Below, piece by piece: positions 16,551 to 26,579 of a stretch of DNA of 64,000 bases. Within the stretch, counting starts at the first letter, position 1. Each line of letters begins with the position of its first letter. Source of the DNA: Bacillus sp. 1780r2a1. Lineage in GTDB: Bacteria > Bacillota > Bacilli > Bacillales > Bacillaceae_H. A model generated the notes under the pieces. It ran no database searches. It saw nothing but the letters and a program-made list of their open reading frames with translations, and had not been told where the DNA came from. The stretch lies in contig CP099863.1 in NCBI GenBank assembly GCA_024134725.1, forward strand, positions 1,607,501 through 1,671,500. The letters run 5' to 3'. The translations under genes were made by a program, and so were the position numbers.

Positions 16551-16670
16551 ATGAAAAAATTATTAGTAGGATTAACATTAGCACTTACACTGGTGGCAGG
16601 CGTAGCATCAGTTGGTGCAGTCACTCAAGAAAACCAAGTAGCAACTTTAGGTTTACCGAACCAACATTGA
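16551..16670 (+). CDS. Signal-peptide pro-peptide, probable quorum-sensing pheromone precursor
   Basis: A 39-codon gene with an excellent ribosome binding site (AGGGGAGG, 8 nt before the ATG). The first 23 residues form a Sec signal (MKKLLVGLTLALTLVAG...) ending in VGA, a good signal-peptidase site. The 16-residue remainder is VTQENQVATLGLPNQH. By analogy with PapR and NprX, the C-terminal five to eight residues (such as LGLPNQH) would be cut free and imported by Opp to bind the upstream regulator. A terminator follows. The sequence differs from known pheromones, so the exact mature form is unknown. Confidence 0.75.
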   Translation: MKKLLVGLTLALTLVAGVASVGAVTQENQVATLGLPNQH

Positions 16671-16757
16671 TCATAGCGATTTTCTTAATATCACAATAAT
16701 AAGTCCGCTGTAGAGCTTTTTTCAGTAGACCCCCTCTATGAAATAAAAATATAAGTT

Positions 16758-16790
16758 AAGCCCAACCTATTCTTGGTTGGGCTTTTTTTG
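16758..16790 (+). terminator. Terminator after the pheromone gene
   Basis: AAGCCCAACC / GGTTGGGCTT with a seven-base loop and seven T residues. Confidence 0.85.
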
Positions 16791-16833
16791 TAATTAAGGA
16801 GAGGTTTATCACAAGTTAAATAGCTAAAAATAG

Positions 16834-16861
16834 CCAAAAAGCCATGACAATAATCATGGCT
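16834..16861 (-). terminator. Terminator of the neopullulanase gene (minus strand)
   Basis: AGCCATGA / TCATGGCT stem followed, on the minus strand, by TTTTT. Confidence 0.65.
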
Positions 16862-16868
16862 AGTTTGG

Positions 16869-18623
<1,755 letters not shown>

Positions 18624-18626
18624 TTA

Positions 18627-18643
18627 TTAATTTGTTTAATTAA
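18627..18643 (-). promoter_or_regulatory. Operator 1 of the maltodextrin regulon
   Basis: TTAATTTGTTTAATTAA, that is TTAATT-N5-AATTAA, just downstream of the amylase promoter. Confidence 0.7.
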
Positions 18644-18659
18644 TATTAATAACAACTTT

Positions 18660-18688
18660 ATATTATGAGCAATTTTAGAATGTGTCAA
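18660..18688 (-). promoter_or_regulatory. SigA promoter of the neopullulanase gene
   Basis: On the minus strand: TTGACA (18688-18683), a 17-bp spacer, TAATAT (18665-18660). Confidence 0.7.
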
Positions 18689-18734
18689 TAGAGATGAAAG
18701 GGTATTCAATTTAAAATATCATAAAAAAAGATGG

Positions 18735-18772
18735 TGTAAGTGCTTGCAAGAATGAAAAAACCGAATTATAAT
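18735..18772 (+). promoter_or_regulatory. malE promoter with overlapping CRE-like site
   Basis: TTGCAA (18744-18749), 17 bp, TATAAT (18767-18772). The palindrome-like TGTAAGTGCTTGCA at 18735-18748 overlaps the -35 and matches the CcpA consensus TGWNANCGNTNWCA except at two positions. Catabolite repression is therefore likely. Confidence 0.65.
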
Positions 18773-18789
18773 GATGAACCATAAACTTA

Positions 18790-18806
18790 TTAATTAAAAC
18801 AATTAA
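18790..18806 (+). promoter_or_regulatory. Operator 2 of the maltodextrin regulon
   Basis: TTAATTAAAACAATTAA (TTAATT-N5-AATTAA) at about +11 to +27 of the malE promoter. This is a repressor position. Confidence 0.7.
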
Positions 18807-18832
18807 TTAATTGTTGGGTAGGGGGTTTTATA

Positions 18833-20089
18833 ATGAAGATAAAGAAAATAATTGCAGCTCTCTCTATTTTGACGCTTGTCAGTGCCTGTGGCATTGAAGA
18901 AAAGAGAGACGCTGAATGGAAAAAGCAAGATGAGCAAAAGCCTAAAAAGCTAGTGATATGGGAAGAAAAAGGAAAAGGAATAGCGTTGCAGCCAGCTATT
19001 AAAAGTTTTGAGGAAAAGTATGGTATTAAAGTGGAGTACAAGGAATTGGAGATGTCCAACGAAATTAAAGAGAAAATTCGATTGGACGGTCCGGCTGGAA
19101 CGGGCCCTGATGTGTTAACTTTACCTCATGATCAAATCGGTCAGCTAGCACTAGAAGGTGTCATTGCACCGGTGAACGTGGATTCATCAATCGTATCGAC
19201 ATTTACAGACCAGTCCATCCAGGCAGAATCTTATGACGGGAAACTTTACGGACTACCAAAAGCTATTGAAACACCTATTTTTCTATACAACAAAGATCTA
19301 ATGAAGCAAGCGCCTAAAACGATGAATGAGCTTTACGAAATTTCAAAATCTGATCAAAAAGCAGGACGATATGGCTTCTTAGCTCCATGGGATAATTTTT
19401 ACTTTGCCAATGCTGTATTGAGTGGTATGGGAAGCTATGTGTTTAAAGAGGAGAAGACATCGCTAGATTCAACTGATATTGGACTACATAGTGACGGGGC
19501 GATAGAAGGAGTCAGCTACATCTCAAAATGGTACAACGAAAACTTGTTTCCAAAAGGTATTATTGGTGAAAATGGTGGCTCTACATTAGAAGCTCTTTTT
19601 TCAGAAGGGAAAGTGGCCTCAGTCATGAGCGGCCCATGGTCTTTTGAAAGCTTTAAAAGTGCGGGAATTGATGTTGGCGCTACAACCTTACCACTCTTGC
19701 CTAACAACAAGCCAATGAAAACATTTATTGGAGTAAAAGGGTGGCATGTAAATAGCTTTTCGCCTTATCAAAAATGGGCTACAAAGCTAATTGAACATTT
19801 AACAAATGCTGAAAATGCGAAGGTTCGATACGAAACAGTAGAGGAAATTCCACCTGTTAAAAGCTTAGTTAATGATCCTTCTATTCGAAAAAACGAAAAA
19901 GCCAAAGCTATTATTGATCAAGCTGCAGTAGGAGAGCCAATGCCAAACATTCCGGAAATGAGTGAAGTTTGGGGGCCAATGGTGACAGCGCTTCAGCTTG
20001 TTGCAAACGGAAAGGAAGAGCCGAAAACAGCTTTAGACGACGCAGTTAAAACAATCAAAGATCAGATAGAAGCGAACCACGGAAGCTAA
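18833..20089 (+). CDS. malE: Maltodextrin/cyclodextrin-binding lipoprotein
   Basis: Solute-binding lipoprotein of 418 residues with signal and lipobox LVSAC (Cys19). A MalE-type fold starts LVIWEEKGKGIALQPAIKSFEEKYGIKVEY, with the conserved GTGPDVLTLPHDQIGQLA and later MSGPWSFESF. It captures alpha-glucans outside the cell for MalFG. GGGGG precedes the ATG. It heads an operon with malF and malG. The neighbouring GH13 enzyme points to maltodextrins or cyclodextrins rather than galactans. Confidence 0.85.
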   Translation: MKIKKIIAALSILTLVSACGIEEKRDAEWKKQDEQKPKKLVIWEEKGKGIALQPAIKSFEEKYGIKVEYKELEMSNEIKEKIRLDGPAGTGPDVLTLPHDQIGQLALEGVIAPVNVDSSIVSTFTDQSIQAESYDGKLYGLPKAIETPIFLYNKDLMKQAPKTMNELYEISKSDQKAGRYGFLAPWDNFYFANAVLSGMGSYVFKEEKTSLDSTDIGLHSDGAIEGVSYISKWYNENLFPKGIIGENGGSTLEALFSEGKVASVMSGPWSFESFKSAGIDVGATTLPLLPNNKPMKTFIGVKGWHVNSFSPYQKWATKLIEHLTNAENAKVRYETVEEIPPVKSLVNDPSIRKNEKAKAIIDQAAVGEPMPNIPEMSEVWGPMVTALQLVANGKEEPKTALDDAVKTIKDQIEANHGS

Positions 20090-20110
20090 CTTGAAGGGAG
20101 TAAAAAAGAA

Positions 20111-21406
20111 ATGAAAATTGCATCTAATGAGCAAACTATGATGACGTCGCATCGGAAAGTAGCGCTGGGATTGTCAATTATTCCAGGACTAGGTCAGCTT
20201 TACAATCGTCAATTCTTTAAAGGCATGTTTTTTCTACTATTAAGTAGTGCATTCATCATTACGTTTAAAGACCTGGTGAATGAAGGGCTTTGGGGGATTG
20301 TTACGTTAGGTACGAAGCCGTTTCGAGATCATTCTATTTTTCTATTAGTTCAAGGGATTATTGCCCTTTTGTTGCTGATAGGGGGAGCATGCATTTATGC
20401 GTTTAATTTATACGATGCATATCAAAATGGTAAGAAAAAAGATGAGGGCAGAACCGTTCATTCTTTAAAGGAGCAGTATCATAACTTAGTAGACAATGGC
20501 TTTCCATATCTCATGATTTCTCCAGGATTTTTCTTGCTAATTCTGGTTGTTATATTTCCAATTATTTTTATGGTGCTATTAGCATTTACAAACTATAACC
20601 TTTATAATTCTCCACCCGCTAGGTTAGTAGAGTGGAATGGATTTAATAATTTTATTGATTTATTTAAGATGGATATTTGGCGCAATACATTTATTTCTGT
20701 ATTCTCATGGACGGTTGTTTGGACGTTTTTTGCAACTATTGGGCAGATAGCTGTGGGGATGGTTCTTGCCATAGCGGTAAATCAAAAAGACATTAAATTT
20801 AAACGGGTGTTTCGAACCATTTTTATCTTGCCTTGGGCCGTTCCAGCGTTTATTTCAATCCTTATTTTTAGCGGGATGTTTAATGAAACATTTGGTGCAA
20901 TCAACAATGATATTTTAGCGTTTTTTGGTATAAATCCAATTCCGTGGCTTACAGAGCCGCTTTGGACGAAAGTAGCGTTAATCTTTATTCAATGGTGGGT
21001 TGGCTTTCCATTCGTATTTGCTATGATTACAGGTGTTCTTCAATCTATTCCTGAAGAGTTGTATGAGGCAGCAACAATTGACGGGGCATCCTTATGGCAA
21101 AAGTTTCGTCATATTACCCTTCCAATTATTTTGTTTACAACTGCTCCAATTATGATTACGCAGTTTACAAGTAACTTTAATAACTTTAATGTTATTTATT
21201 TATTTAACGGGGGTGGACCGGCAGTTGCAGGACAAACAGCCGGTAGCAGTGATATTTTAATTTCATGGATTTATGAGCTAACTTTATCATCTGCTCAGTA
21301 TGGAAAAGCAGCCGCTATTACAATGGTTTTATCTTTAATTGTTATTAGTGTCGCACTATGGCAGTTTAGACGTACAAAATCGTTCCAAGAGGAGGACATG
21401 ATGTAA
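20111..21406 (+). CDS. malF: Maltodextrin ABC transporter permease MalF
   Basis: Permease of 431 residues. A cytoplasmic start is followed by two N-terminal membrane segments (GLGQLYNRQFFKGMFFLLL region) and then the six-segment MalF core. The coupling loop is EELYEAATIDGASLWQKFRHITLP (about residues 316-339). The extra N-terminal segments are usual in Firmicute MalF. It lies 21 nt after malE. It pairs with MalG. Confidence 0.88.
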   Translation: MKIASNEQTMMTSHRKVALGLSIIPGLGQLYNRQFFKGMFFLLLSSAFIITFKDLVNEGLWGIVTLGTKPFRDHSIFLLVQGIIALLLLIGGACIYAFNLYDAYQNGKKKDEGRTVHSLKEQYHNLVDNGFPYLMISPGFFLLILVVIFPIIFMVLLAFTNYNLYNSPPARLVEWNGFNNFIDLFKMDIWRNTFISVFSWTVVWTFFATIGQIAVGMVLAIAVNQKDIKFKRVFRTIFILPWAVPAFISILIFSGMFNETFGAINNDILAFFGINPIPWLTEPLWTKVALIFIQWWVGFPFVFAMITGVLQSIPEELYEAATIDGASLWQKFRHITLPIILFTTAPIMITQFTSNFNNFNVIYLFNGGGPAVAGQTAGSSDILISWIYELTLSSAQYGKAAAITMVLSLIVISVALWQFRRTKSFQEEDMM

Positions 21407-21407
21407 C

Positions 21408-22244
21408 ATGAACAAAAGAAACTTCGTTCGTAAATTGATTACTTATAGTGGATTAGTGATGGCGAGTGCAATTGTTATTTATCCAATTTTATGGATTATC
21501 GGATCTTCTTTAAACCCAGGAAGTAGCTTGTCAAGTTCATCCATGTTCCCAAAAAACCCTACGTTAACCCATTATAAAGATTTATTTACCGGTGAAGGTA
21601 CCTATTACTTACAGTGGTACTGGAATACGCTCAAAATCAGCGTCATCACTATGCTCTTAGCAGTTACGCTCGTTGGAGTGATGGCGTATTCATTTTCGCG
21701 TTATCAATTTGTGGGACGCAAAAATAGCCTAATGTTATTTTTAATTTTGCAGATGGTTCCACAGTTTTCTGCCCTGATTGCAATTTATGTATTAGCATAT
21801 TTAAGCGGCGTATTAGATACGCATTTAGCCTTAATTTTAATTTATGTTGGCGGACTGTTACCGATGAACACGTGGTTAGCTAAGGGATATTTCGATACGA
21901 TTCCAAAAGAGTTAGACGAATCTGCTCGTATTGATGGAGCAGGACATTTTCGGATTTTTTACCAAATTATTTTACCGCTAGCAAAACCAATTTTGGCTGT
22001 TGTTGCATTGTTTAGCTTTATTACACCCTTTACAGATTTTATTTTGGCGACAGTTATTCTCCGATCAGAAGAGAAGTATACCCTGGCTGTTGGATTGTAT
22101 CGAATGATTAGTGGACAGTTTGGAAACTCTTTTACACAATTTGCTGCTGGTGCCGTTTTAATTGCTTTGCCAATAGCCATTCTCTTTTTAGCTCTACAAA
22201 AATACTTTGTATCTGGCTTAACGGCTGGAGGTACAAAGGGATAA
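21408..22244 (+). CDS. malG: Maltodextrin ABC transporter permease MalG
   Basis: Permease of 278 residues with six membrane segments. The coupling loop is KELDESARIDGAGHFRIFYQIILP and the C-terminus is KYFVSGLTAGGTKG, typical of MalG. The start follows the malF stop at once. No ATPase gene is in the cluster; Bacillus sugar importers commonly share the distant MsmX ATPase. Confidence 0.88.
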   Translation: MNKRNFVRKLITYSGLVMASAIVIYPILWIIGSSLNPGSSLSSSSMFPKNPTLTHYKDLFTGEGTYYLQWYWNTLKISVITMLLAVTLVGVMAYSFSRYQFVGRKNSLMLFLILQMVPQFSALIAIYVLAYLSGVLDTHLALILIYVGGLLPMNTWLAKGYFDTIPKELDESARIDGAGHFRIFYQIILPLAKPILAVVALFSFITPFTDFILATVILRSEEKYTLAVGLYRMISGQFGNSFTQFAAGAVLIALPIAILFLALQKYFVSGLTAGGTKG

Positions 22245-22265
22245 CCTATTATTTTAATGCGTGCA

Positions 22266-22274
22266 TGGTATAAT
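22266..22274 (+). promoter_or_regulatory. Extended -10 promoter of the ROK gene
   Basis: TG-G-TATAAT with a poor -35. The ROK repressor may be expressed apart from malEFG. It has no TTAATT-N5-AATTAA element of its own. Confidence 0.5.
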
Positions 22275-22319
22275 AAAAGATACAAGTAAATACGAAGATG
22301 TAATAGGAGATAGAGAAAT

Positions 22320-23474
22320 ATGGTATTAAAAGGTCAAAATACAGCGCGTACAAAACAGCTAAATCAGTCATTAGTACTAAGAGTTTTGCTGCAAAACGGA
22401 CCGATGTCGAGACAAAAAATTGCTGAGATTACACAGCTAACACCAGCAACAATTACTTATATTACAGCTGAATTGATTCAGGAAGGCTTTATCGTTGAGC
22501 GCGGAGATGTTCAAGAAGGAACAAAGCGAGTAGGTCGAAAATCAATCGCATTAGATTTACAAGGCAATGCTTATTGGACAGTTGGAGTCCACATTAGCAT
22601 GGAGACAATTCGAGTGGGATTAGTAAACTTAAAAGGTGAGACACGAAGTGTTCAAAGGATTCCTGTTCCAGTAGATTTTAACCAGGAGCAGTATTTAGAG
22701 TTTGTGGCAGGCACAATTAGTCGGTATATTAATATGCAGGAAGTAGACGTATCGAGCATTGGAATCGGTTCATTGGGAGCAGTTGATTTGAAAGAAGGAA
22801 AGCTCTTAGGAAACGATATAATCGGCTGGCCTGATGTGCCCATTGTGCAGTATTTAAAGCAGAAGTTAAAGCTCCCTATTTATTTTGATAATAATGTAAG
22901 TGCACTAGCTTTAGCAGAAAAGATGTTTGGACATGGAAAGCAAGTTGCTGATTTTATGTGTCTATACCTTGGGTATCGTATCGGTGCAAGTTTAGTGTTG
23001 AAAAGTGAGTTATACCGTAGTGGGTTAACAGGAGCAGGTGAGTTCGGCCATATGACATACTTGCCAGATGGAAAACCATGCTGGTGCGGAAGCAATGGCT
23101 GCCTTAATCAATATGCATCAGAACAGGCTATCGTAGAAGAGCTTCAAGCTCGAGATATTCAAGAAGTGCTACAGAGAGTAGCAAACCAAGAGGGAAAAGC
23201 TAGACGAGTTGTTGAAAAAGCAGCGGAACGAATTGCGGTGGTTCTTGCCTCATTTGTAAATATGGTTCATGTTAAAAAGATTGTTGTGTCAGGACCGTTA
23301 ACTCTTGCGGGAATTGAGCTTACCTCCATTATCAAACAGGAAGTGAATGAGCGATCTTTTTTAGCTAGAAAAGAAGAAGTAGAAGTTATTTCATCAAACT
23401 TGGGAGAGCATGTTGAGATTATTGGCGCAGGAAGTTTAGCTTTATGGTATAGCGTCTATCAAAAGCAATTGTAA
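22320..23474 (+). CDS. ROK-family transcriptional repressor (NagC/XylR type)
   Basis: A 384-residue protein: winged helix-turn-helix at 15-75 (NGPMSRQKIAEITQLTPATITYITAELI), then an actin-like ROK domain. The ROK zinc signature CWCGSNGCL is present near 262-270, and the sugar-contact segments are FDNNVSALALAE and GAGEFGHMT. It most likely senses a maltose-type sugar and represses the three promoters that carry TTAATT-N5-AATTAA. This differs from the LacI-type MalR used by many Firmicutes. Confidence 0.85.
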   Translation: MVLKGQNTARTKQLNQSLVLRVLLQNGPMSRQKIAEITQLTPATITYITAELIQEGFIVERGDVQEGTKRVGRKSIALDLQGNAYWTVGVHISMETIRVGLVNLKGETRSVQRIPVPVDFNQEQYLEFVAGTISRYINMQEVDVSSIGIGSLGAVDLKEGKLLGNDIIGWPDVPIVQYLKQKLKLPIYFDNNVSALALAEKMFGHGKQVADFMCLYLGYRIGASLVLKSELYRSGLTGAGEFGHMTYLPDGKPCWCGSNGCLNQYASEQAIVEELQARDIQEVLQRVANQEGKARRVVEKAAERIAVVLASFVNMVHVKKIVVSGPLTLAGIELTSIIKQEVNERSFLARKEEVEVISSNLGEHVEIIGAGSLALWYSVYQKQL

Positions 23475-23512
23475 AGGGTGTGAAAAGCGCTCTTTTCTTT
23501 TAAATATATTAT

Positions 23513-23529
23513 TTAATTTAATGAATTAA
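23513..23529 (+). promoter_or_regulatory. Operator 3 of the maltodextrin regulon
   Basis: TTAATTTAATGAATTAA again fits TTAATT-N5-AATTAA, 20 bases before the esterase start. Confidence 0.65.
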
Positions 23530-23548
23530 TTTAAAAGGGTGAATTAGT

Positions 23549-24883
23549 TTGAGCAAACATTCAATTGTTGAAATTTTAAATTTTAAATCTAGTTATTTGC
23601 AGAACGAACGTAATTTGTATGTTTATTTACCACCTAGTTATGAACAAGCACAAGATACCAAGTATCCTGTGCTCTATATGCACGATGGTCAAAATATTTT
23701 TCATCCAGCTTTTAACGGCCAATCCTGGAACATTCATCATGTTGTAAATAAACTTATTGAACAAGGAGAAATGCAAGAGATTATTATTGTTGGAATTGAA
23801 AATATGAAAGAAGAGCGGGCGAATGAATATAGCTTTCATACACTTGATGAAGATAGCTTGCAAGTCCCTCCAGCTCTTGCTTGCATTCAACCGAAAGGAG
23901 AGCTTTACGAAAGATTTATTGTTAATGAAGTGAAGCCTTTTATTGATGAGCAGTTCCGCACCAAAAAGGAAGCGAAGTATACGGCGCTAATGGGTTCTTC
24001 TAGAGGTGGAGCTATCACGTACCATATTGGATTAAAGAGACCGGACGTGTTTAGCATGCTTGCCATTTTGTCTCCATACTTTTATTATGTTGATCCTCAT
24101 ACACTTCAAGAATTCAGTCAAGTGAATATTCCTGTTCAAAAGGTAAATCACAAAAAGATATGGGTTGATGTTGGTGAATACGAAGGAGTTCTAATTCGCG
24201 TTGAGCACGTAAAAGATATAGCAAATAAGCTATTAACGTGTGGATATCAGTATGGTGAAGAAGTAGCTTACTATCAAGACGATACAGCAGCTCATACAGA
24301 AGCAGATTGGGAAGCGAGAGTTCATATGCCACTTCTATACTTCTTTGGGAAAGAAACGAAACTAGCTGCTGTGGAATTAAAAGGGCGATCTATCTTTGGT
24401 TTAAACGAAAAAGCAGCTTCTCTAAATGCGGTGAAAACATATAGCAATGGTGTTAAAGTAACTGAGCTTCAAGGTGAATATCAGGTTGCAGATAAACGGG
24501 TTGTTTCAATTGCCAAAGACGGAACGGTTATTCCTAAGTCTGTGGGCAAGACTGTTGTTCAGTTTCAGAGCGAAGGAATAAAAACTTCAAAAGAAATTGA
24601 AATTGTAGATTACGTATCTGATAGAGTGCCAGTTTCCATGCAGGTTAAAAGCATAGATGCACTACCAGATGTATTAAGAATTTACGCTGATTTACCTCTT
24701 AAGAGGGTCGATTCTTACCATTTTTATAATCAGTTTATTCTCCCTATTGATACTGGATTAGGCTTTCGCTTTTACCTTGACAATGGAAAAGGAGAAGTTA
24801 AAGAATCAGGTGCTCCAGTTTATCATCGTATAATGATTACACATCCAATTCATAAGAAATTCACAGTGGAAAAATGGTTATAA
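23549..24883 (+). CDS. Alpha/beta-hydrolase esterase (esterase D/Fes type) with extra C-terminal domain
   Basis: A 444-residue cytoplasmic protein with no signal peptide. The N-terminal ~265 residues are a D-type esterase: PVLYMHDGQNIF, nucleophile elbow GSSRGG, acid residue in WVDVGEYEG, and a late His near HTEADWEAR. A second part (about 280-444) is beta-rich and ends in VYHRIMITHPIHKKFTVEKWL; I do not recognise it. A TTG start follows AGGGTG. It carries the maltodextrin operator, so it may remove acyl groups from imported glucans. Iron-siderophore esterase is the other reading of the first domain. Confidence 0.7.
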   Translation: MSKHSIVEILNFKSSYLQNERNLYVYLPPSYEQAQDTKYPVLYMHDGQNIFHPAFNGQSWNIHHVVNKLIEQGEMQEIIIVGIENMKEERANEYSFHTLDEDSLQVPPALACIQPKGELYERFIVNEVKPFIDEQFRTKKEAKYTALMGSSRGGAITYHIGLKRPDVFSMLAILSPYFYYVDPHTLQEFSQVNIPVQKVNHKKIWVDVGEYEGVLIRVEHVKDIANKLLTCGYQYGEEVAYYQDDTAAHTEADWEARVHMPLLYFFGKETKLAAVELKGRSIFGLNEKAASLNAVKTYSNGVKVTELQGEYQVADKRVVSIAKDGTVIPKSVGKTVVQFQSEGIKTSKEIEIVDYVSDRVPVSMQVKSIDALPDVLRIYADLPLKRVDSYHFYNQFILPIDTGLGFRFYLDNGKGEVKESGAPVYHRIMITHPIHKKFTVEKWL

Positions 24884-24916
24884 AAAGCAAGGGTCCTCTG
24901 CGACTCTTGCTTTTTA
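24882..24916 (+). terminator. Terminator after the esterase gene
   Basis: AAAAAGCAAG...CTTGCTTTTT hairpin, usable in both directions. Confidence 0.75.
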
Positions 24917-24926
24917 TATGCATTAT

Positions 24927-25073
24927 TTAATTTGTTTTGCTATTTTGATCTTTATTACGTTTGTTTCCTTTTGAGTTATCTCCACTTGCAATCTCTTCGC
25001 CCATTTCAACCATTTGATGCTGAGTTTTCGGGTTGCTTTGATTTGCACTACCCTTATTGTTTTTCTTTGTCAT
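24927..25073 (-). CDS. Small hydrophilic protein (48 residues)
   Basis: Basic, Asn- and Lys-rich peptide starting MTKKNNKGSANQSNPKTQHQ and ending NKRNKDQNSKTN. AAAGGAG lies about ten bases upstream. The composition recalls minor small acid-soluble spore proteins, but no specific family is recognised. It lies 16 nt downstream of the DUF3892 gene and is probably co-transcribed with it. Confidence 0.6.
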   Translation of the reverse strand: MTKKNNKGSANQSNPKTQHQMVEMGEEIASGDNSKGNKRNKDQNSKTN

Positions 25074-25089
25074 AATCATCATTCTCCTT

Positions 25090-25311
25090 TTAAAAAGTTG
25101 GTAATGAATCTAAGTTGTTTGTTTCATCCCGGTCTGGAACGCTGCGAATATATGTATCGCCATCTTTTCCAATAAACGTTGTAACGTGTTCGATTTCACC
25201 TGCTGTTACGCGTTTCATTGCTTCATCGTAGCTTAATACTTGACCAGTCTGTGTTTTAAATTCGGTTAAGTTTCCCTTATCATTTTTACGAACCGCAATA
25301 AATCGATCCAT
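25090..25311 (-). CDS. DUF3892-type small protein
   Basis: A 73-residue protein (MDRFIAVRKNDKGNLTEFKT...) with the DUF3892 pattern: two short beta repeats, a YDEAMKRV helix and IRSVPDRDETNNLDSLPTF at the end. ATG 25311 is preferred, with GAGGG eight bases upstream. Function unknown; such proteins are common in Bacillaceae. Confidence 0.7.
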   Translation of the reverse strand: MDRFIAVRKNDKGNLTEFKTQTGQVLSYDEAMKRVTAGEIEHVTTFIGKDGDTYIRSVPDRDETNNLDSLPTF

Positions 25312-25457
25312 GCTTTTCACCCTCTTAGTTATGATTATGAAGAAACCTACACAGTTTTAGCATGGCTAACATAAAGACTTTTATTCGTTTTAAAAGGTAA
25401 AGAAGCTTTCATCACGAATAACATAACAATGAAATATTTATAGTAGGAGGTACATAG

Positions 25458-26135
25458 ATGACAACATTTAACTGGCATAAAGAAGCGCATTCACAGTGGA
25501 ATGAAAAGGTTTCGTTTTGGAATCAAAAGAGTGAAAATATGTGGAAAAGCGGCAGTAGAAAAGGAGTTATCCCTTTAGTTCAACAGCACATTAAGAAAGA
25601 TGGTATCGTCATAGATATTGGGTGTGGTGACGGATACGGAACGAGGCTGTTAGCAGAAGCGGGGTACAAAGCATTTGGAGTTGATTTATCAACAGAGATG
25701 GTTGAAAAGGCCAAAGAATTACATCAGGATGTTGCTACGTTTGAAGCAGCAGATGTGATGGATCTACCTTTTGATGATAATGTAGCAGATGGTGTAGTCC
25801 TCATTAATGTACTTGAATGGACAGAACGGCCATTAGAAGCATTAAATGAGATTAAACGAATAGTGAAACCACAAGGACACGCATGTGTAGGTATCTTAGG
25901 GCCGACAGCACAACCAAGAACAAATAGCTACCGACGCTTATACGGAGAGAACGTCATCTGTAACACCATGATGCCGTGGGAGTTTGAACAGCTTGCCTCT
26001 GAAAATGGTTGGGAGGTTATAGGTGGTAAAGGTGTATATAAAAAAGGAGTTAATCAAGAAACAATTGTATCATTGTCCCCTAACCTGAAGCAGTCTTTAA
26101 CCTTTTTGTGGTTATTTATATTGAAGAAAATGTAA
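25458..26135 (+). CDS. Class I SAM-dependent methyltransferase
   Basis: A 225-residue methyltransferase with motif I VIDIGCGDGYGTRLLAEAG near 51-69, acidic motif II FGVDLS, and ADVMDLPFDDNVADGVV. The substrate is unknown. The fold resembles UbiE/small-molecule methyltransferases. It has a strong AGGAGG site and stands alone. Confidence 0.85.
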   Translation: MTTFNWHKEAHSQWNEKVSFWNQKSENMWKSGSRKGVIPLVQQHIKKDGIVIDIGCGDGYGTRLLAEAGYKAFGVDLSTEMVEKAKELHQDVATFEAADVMDLPFDDNVADGVVLINVLEWTERPLEALNEIKRIVKPQGHACVGILGPTAQPRTNSYRRLYGENVICNTMMPWEFEQLASENGWEVIGGKGVYKKGVNQETIVSLSPNLKQSLTFLWLFILKKM

Positions 26136-26207
26136 AAAAGATAACATAAGACAAATGTAATTCAACATACCAATGAAGTAAGATTGTCAGATTAAAGAGG
26201 GATGAAC

Positions 26208-26561
26208 GTGGAGCGAAAAAAACATGACATAACAAAGGAAAGTCGACCTCGTTTAATGCTTCCTGAAATAGGGCAAGTTGAAAAATGGTTTAAATTATCT
26301 CAAAAAGTGAACGTGACTCAATTTTGTACACAATCTGATGGGAAAAAGCGCGTATATAACAACAAGGATGCGGTAATCGATCACTCAACCTCTATGATTT
26401 TGGACCCTTGTTATGTGTCATACATTAATCTATTCGTTAATGGAGTTTTACAGCCTGCTACCTTATATGAAGTAAAAAGAGGCGTACTTATTTTAAAATC
26501 TGCAGACGTTCCAGCAAAGCATGTTCCCCTCATTCTACAATTTATTAAAATTGAACCTTAG
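26208..26561 (+). CDS. DUF4183 protein (first of a pair)
   Basis: A 117-residue protein. The second half has the DUF4183 core: YINLFVNGVLQPATLYEV, GVLILKSADVP and PLILQFIKI. GTG 26208 is chosen because AGAGGG is six bases upstream; an ATG at 26202 is too close. DUF4183 proteins are typical of spore surface layers in Bacillaceae, which is inference here. Confidence 0.7.
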   Translation: MERKKHDITKESRPRLMLPEIGQVEKWFKLSQKVNVTQFCTQSDGKKRVYNNKDAVIDHSTSMILDPCYVSYINLFVNGVLQPATLYEVKRGVLILKSADVPAKHVPLILQFIKIEP

Positions 26562-26579
26562 GAAAGGTGTGAGGAACAT

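Noticed and set aside
16369..16554. 61-codon frame between the regulator and the pheromone gene
   Set aside because: Low-complexity Ile/Lys translation, overlaps the regulator end and the operator region, no ribosome binding site.
23482..23497. GAAAAG-CGCT-CTTTTC as a CcpA (CRE) site before the esterase
   Set aside because: Four mismatches to the CRE consensus; better read as a weak terminator of the ROK gene.
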